Part shown: piece by piece, positions 62,350-64,000 of the stretch | Numbering within the stretch: position 1 is the first letter of the stretch | Layout of the letters: each line of letters opens with the position of its first letter | NCBI GenBank assembly: GCA_030584185.1 | Contig: CP129495.1 | Coordinates: forward strand, 558,001-622,000 | From: Acidimicrobiia bacterium | GTDB taxonomy: Bacteria; Actinomycetota; Acidimicrobiia; Spongiisociales; UBA11373 | DNA length: 64,000 bases | Reading direction: 5' to 3' | Position numbers and translations under genes: made by a program | The notes under the pieces: generated by a model | What the model was told of the DNA's origin: nothing | The model's database searches: none | Seen by the model: only the letters and a program-made list of their open reading frames with translations

Positions 62350-63975
62350 TCAGCGGGCGCGGGCGGGGACCCGCAACTGGGTGACCCGCCGGAGGGTCTG
62401 CTGGGGGATGTGTCTGTCATGGCGCCTGCCGTCGGCGGTCCACGCCGAGCGCCTCTCTGCGGAGACGGTGATGAGGATTGCCCCGGCCCCTCTCCCCAAG
62501 GTGATCTCGTGGAGCCCCGACGAAGGGTCGTTCCACAGGGCGACCACCCGAGACGCCCTCGTTCCTTGTGGTCGCGAGCGGCGCACCATGCCGAACGAGC
62601 TGAGCGTGAGAACCGCGGAACCGGTCTCGTCGGTGATGACCGATGCGTATCGATGGGGCCACCGGGTGGCCAGCTGCGGTCCGTCGAGAAGCACGGCGAC
62701 CACCAGGCTCGGTCCGATCCGACGCAGCAGGTCGGACACCTCGTCCATGCGGGCAAGGTCTTCGCAGACCAGCGGGGCGGCCGTCCCTCCGGCGCCGACA
62801 TCGATGATCTGCAGGGTCCGCGGCGGAAGCTCGATGCCCTCCCACCAGTGCCGGGCCGGGTCGAGCGACCGGCTGAGGCGGTACTGGCTGATCTGAGCCC
62901 TGTCGATCGACCATCGATGATGCTTCTCCTGCCGGTACCTCTGCCAGCCGTGATCGGTGAGCAGGCCAATGTGGACGTGGTTTCCCCCAAGTCCGCCTCG
63001 AGGCGCCGGTCGGCGGACACCGGCGACCAGGAAGGGAACCCGGCGGCGTTCGAGCAGTTCCTCCATGAGCGAGACCTCTGACTCGGCCAGCGCAGCCTCG
63101 GGGAGGATCACCGCGTCAACACCTCCCTCCCGGGCGGTGGCCTCCTCGAGGAGGCGCTCGACGTATGCAACGTCGAGCACCGTGTCCGGAGAGAACTCGA
63201 AGAAGCCGAAGGCGGATCGGTCCATATCCACCGGAGTCTCGATCGGCTTGAAGGCCCGGGCATCGACTCGTAAGGGCCAGGGAAGGAGCATCACCCTGCG
63301 GTCGGCGACCGGACCCGATGGCTCGCCTGCGGTGACGATGGGATCGATCCTGTGCCAGGAGACGTCCACCGCCTCGTACATCAGGGCAAGATACCGGGAC
63401 AGCGATCGAATCGTGATCCCCCGCAGAGCCAGGTGGGTCTTGGGGGTGATGCGCACCCTCGCCGGCGAGATCCTCGACAGGGAGCCACGGCCGGTGAGCA
63501 ACGCCCAGGCGCGACCCTCGAAGCTGTCGGCCCCCGATCCCGGATCGGAGCCGGACAACCCGCTGCACGCCTCATCGGCCATGGCGTGAAGGGTGATCAA
63601 CGCCACCGCAACCCGTTCGGCGCCGCCCCGGCGCAGAGACTCCAGAGAGAGCCCGCGATGGCGGGTCACCACCTCCCACTCCCGGGCGACCGGCTCCGGG
63701 ACCGTGCCCCCTTCCGACACCGCCCTCCGCCACTCCTCGGCAGCAACCCGAACCATCTCGTGCCATCCGGACTCCGGTGGCCACCGGCTTCCCGCAGGCG
63801 GGGACACCGCGAGCCGGTAAGCCTCGGTGTGGTCGAGGACCAGGTTGGTCACGGCGAAGACGTCCGGCGGCCAGGCACAGATCTCATCCCATGCCGGCGA
63901 GGTGGTGAAGGCGCCCACATAGGAGTCGATCGTGGGCGAAGCCCGTTCGGCATCAACCGAATCCGCTGCCCTCAT
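62350..63975 (-). CDS. Nitrilase-like (carbon-nitrogen hydrolase) protein, possibly defence-related
   Basis: A 541-aa protein. The C-terminal half (about residues 225-510) has the carbon-nitrogen hydrolase triad: E293 in VILPEAAL, K351 in EKHHRW and C404 in PLVCEDLAR. Blocks such as LLDGPQLATRWPHRYASV and SAVLTLSSFGM resemble, as I recall, the nitrilase domain fused to defence-associated reverse transcriptases (DRT type 1). The N-terminal 220 residues are helical and carry no reverse-transcriptase motif, so this would be a stand-alone relative. Substrate unknown. ATG 63975 has GAGGACC upstream. It is convergent with tRNA-Leu, and nothing upstream is visible before the window ends. Confidence 0.72.
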   Translation of the reverse strand: MRAADSVDAERASPTIDSYVGAFTTSPAWDEICAWPPDVFAVTNLVLDHTEAYRLAVSPPAGSRWPPESGWHEMVRVAAEEWRRAVSEGGTVPEPVAREWEVVTRHRGLSLESLRRGGAERVAVALITLHAMADEACSGLSGSDPGSGADSFEGRAWALLTGRGSLSRISPARVRITPKTHLALRGITIRSLSRYLALMYEAVDVSWHRIDPIVTAGEPSGPVADRRVMLLPWPLRVDARAFKPIETPVDMDRSAFGFFEFSPDTVLDVAYVERLLEEATAREGGVDAVILPEAALAESEVSLMEELLERRRVPFLVAGVRRPAPRGGLGGNHVHIGLLTDHGWQRYRQEKHHRWSIDRAQISQYRLSRSLDPARHWWEGIELPPRTLQIIDVGAGGTAAPLVCEDLARMDEVSDLLRRIGPSLVVAVLLDGPQLATRWPHRYASVITDETGSAVLTLSSFGMVRRSRPQGTRASRVVALWNDPSSGLHEITLGRGAGAILITVSAERRSAWTADGRRHDRHIPQQTLRRVTQLRVPARAR

Positions 63976-64000
63976 CGTTACTGGTCCTCCGTGCGCATCC

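Overview
The window is a 64 kb piece of a high-GC actinobacterial chromosome. The evidence is core gene content and order: rplU-rpmA-obgE, mreBCD-mrdA-rodA, tig-clpP-clpX-valS-folC-ndk and hrcA-dnaJ, plus a BldD-type regulator with an intact c-di-GMP motif. A PgpH-type c-di-AMP phosphodiesterase in a ybeY-pgpH-phoH operon is unusual for classical Actinobacteria. With the overall gene set it suggests a deep lineage such as Acidimicrobiia, but that placement is an inference. Almost all core genes lie on the minus strand in tightly overlapping operons with many ATGA and GTGA junctions.

Layout. 1-19.6 kb is core chromosome: a CorC-like protein (cut by the window edge), ybeY, pgpH, phoH, a bldD-like gene, dnaJ, hrcA behind a CIRCE operator, hemW, lepA, divergent rpsT-greA, holA, comEC, comEA, two membrane/protease genes, leuS and an MFS transporter. 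19.7-39.0 kb is an integrated mobile element of about 19 kb. It ends at a tRNA-Ala(GGC) gene and is bracketed by near-identical 127/126-bp direct repeats. 39.0-61.6 kb is core chromosome again: rsfS, nadD, an M23-like protein, a response regulator, a VWA/MoxR pair, obgE, rpmA, rplU, an RNase E/G gene, tdk, the rod-shape cluster, ndk, folC, valS, clpX, clpP and tig. 61.6-62.3 kb holds six tRNA genes (His, Arg, Gly, Pro on minus; Lys, Leu on plus). 62.35-63.98 kb is a nitrilase-like gene that I suspect is linked to defence.

The mobile element has two halves. Its left, minus-strand half is one long defence operon. An unrecognised 245-aa protein comes first, followed by hsdM-hsdS-hsdR (type I restriction-modification) and then an OLD-family ATPase/TOPRIM nuclease overlapping a UvrD-like helicase, which is the two-gene architecture of Gabija. 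Its right, plus-strand half is the mobility module. It holds three tiny proteins, a TraG/VirD4-like coupling ATPase, a replication-relaxation protein, the anti-restriction protein ArdA, a lone DNA methyltransferase, an XRE repressor with an ImmA metalloprotease, and a serine recombinase that abuts the tRNA. No full type IV secretion system is visible, so the element looks mobilisable rather than self-conjugative. It carries both restriction and anti-restriction functions.

Starts were chosen from ribosome-binding sites, overlaps and family alignment from memory. No database search or computation was available; percentages and promoter calls are by eye.
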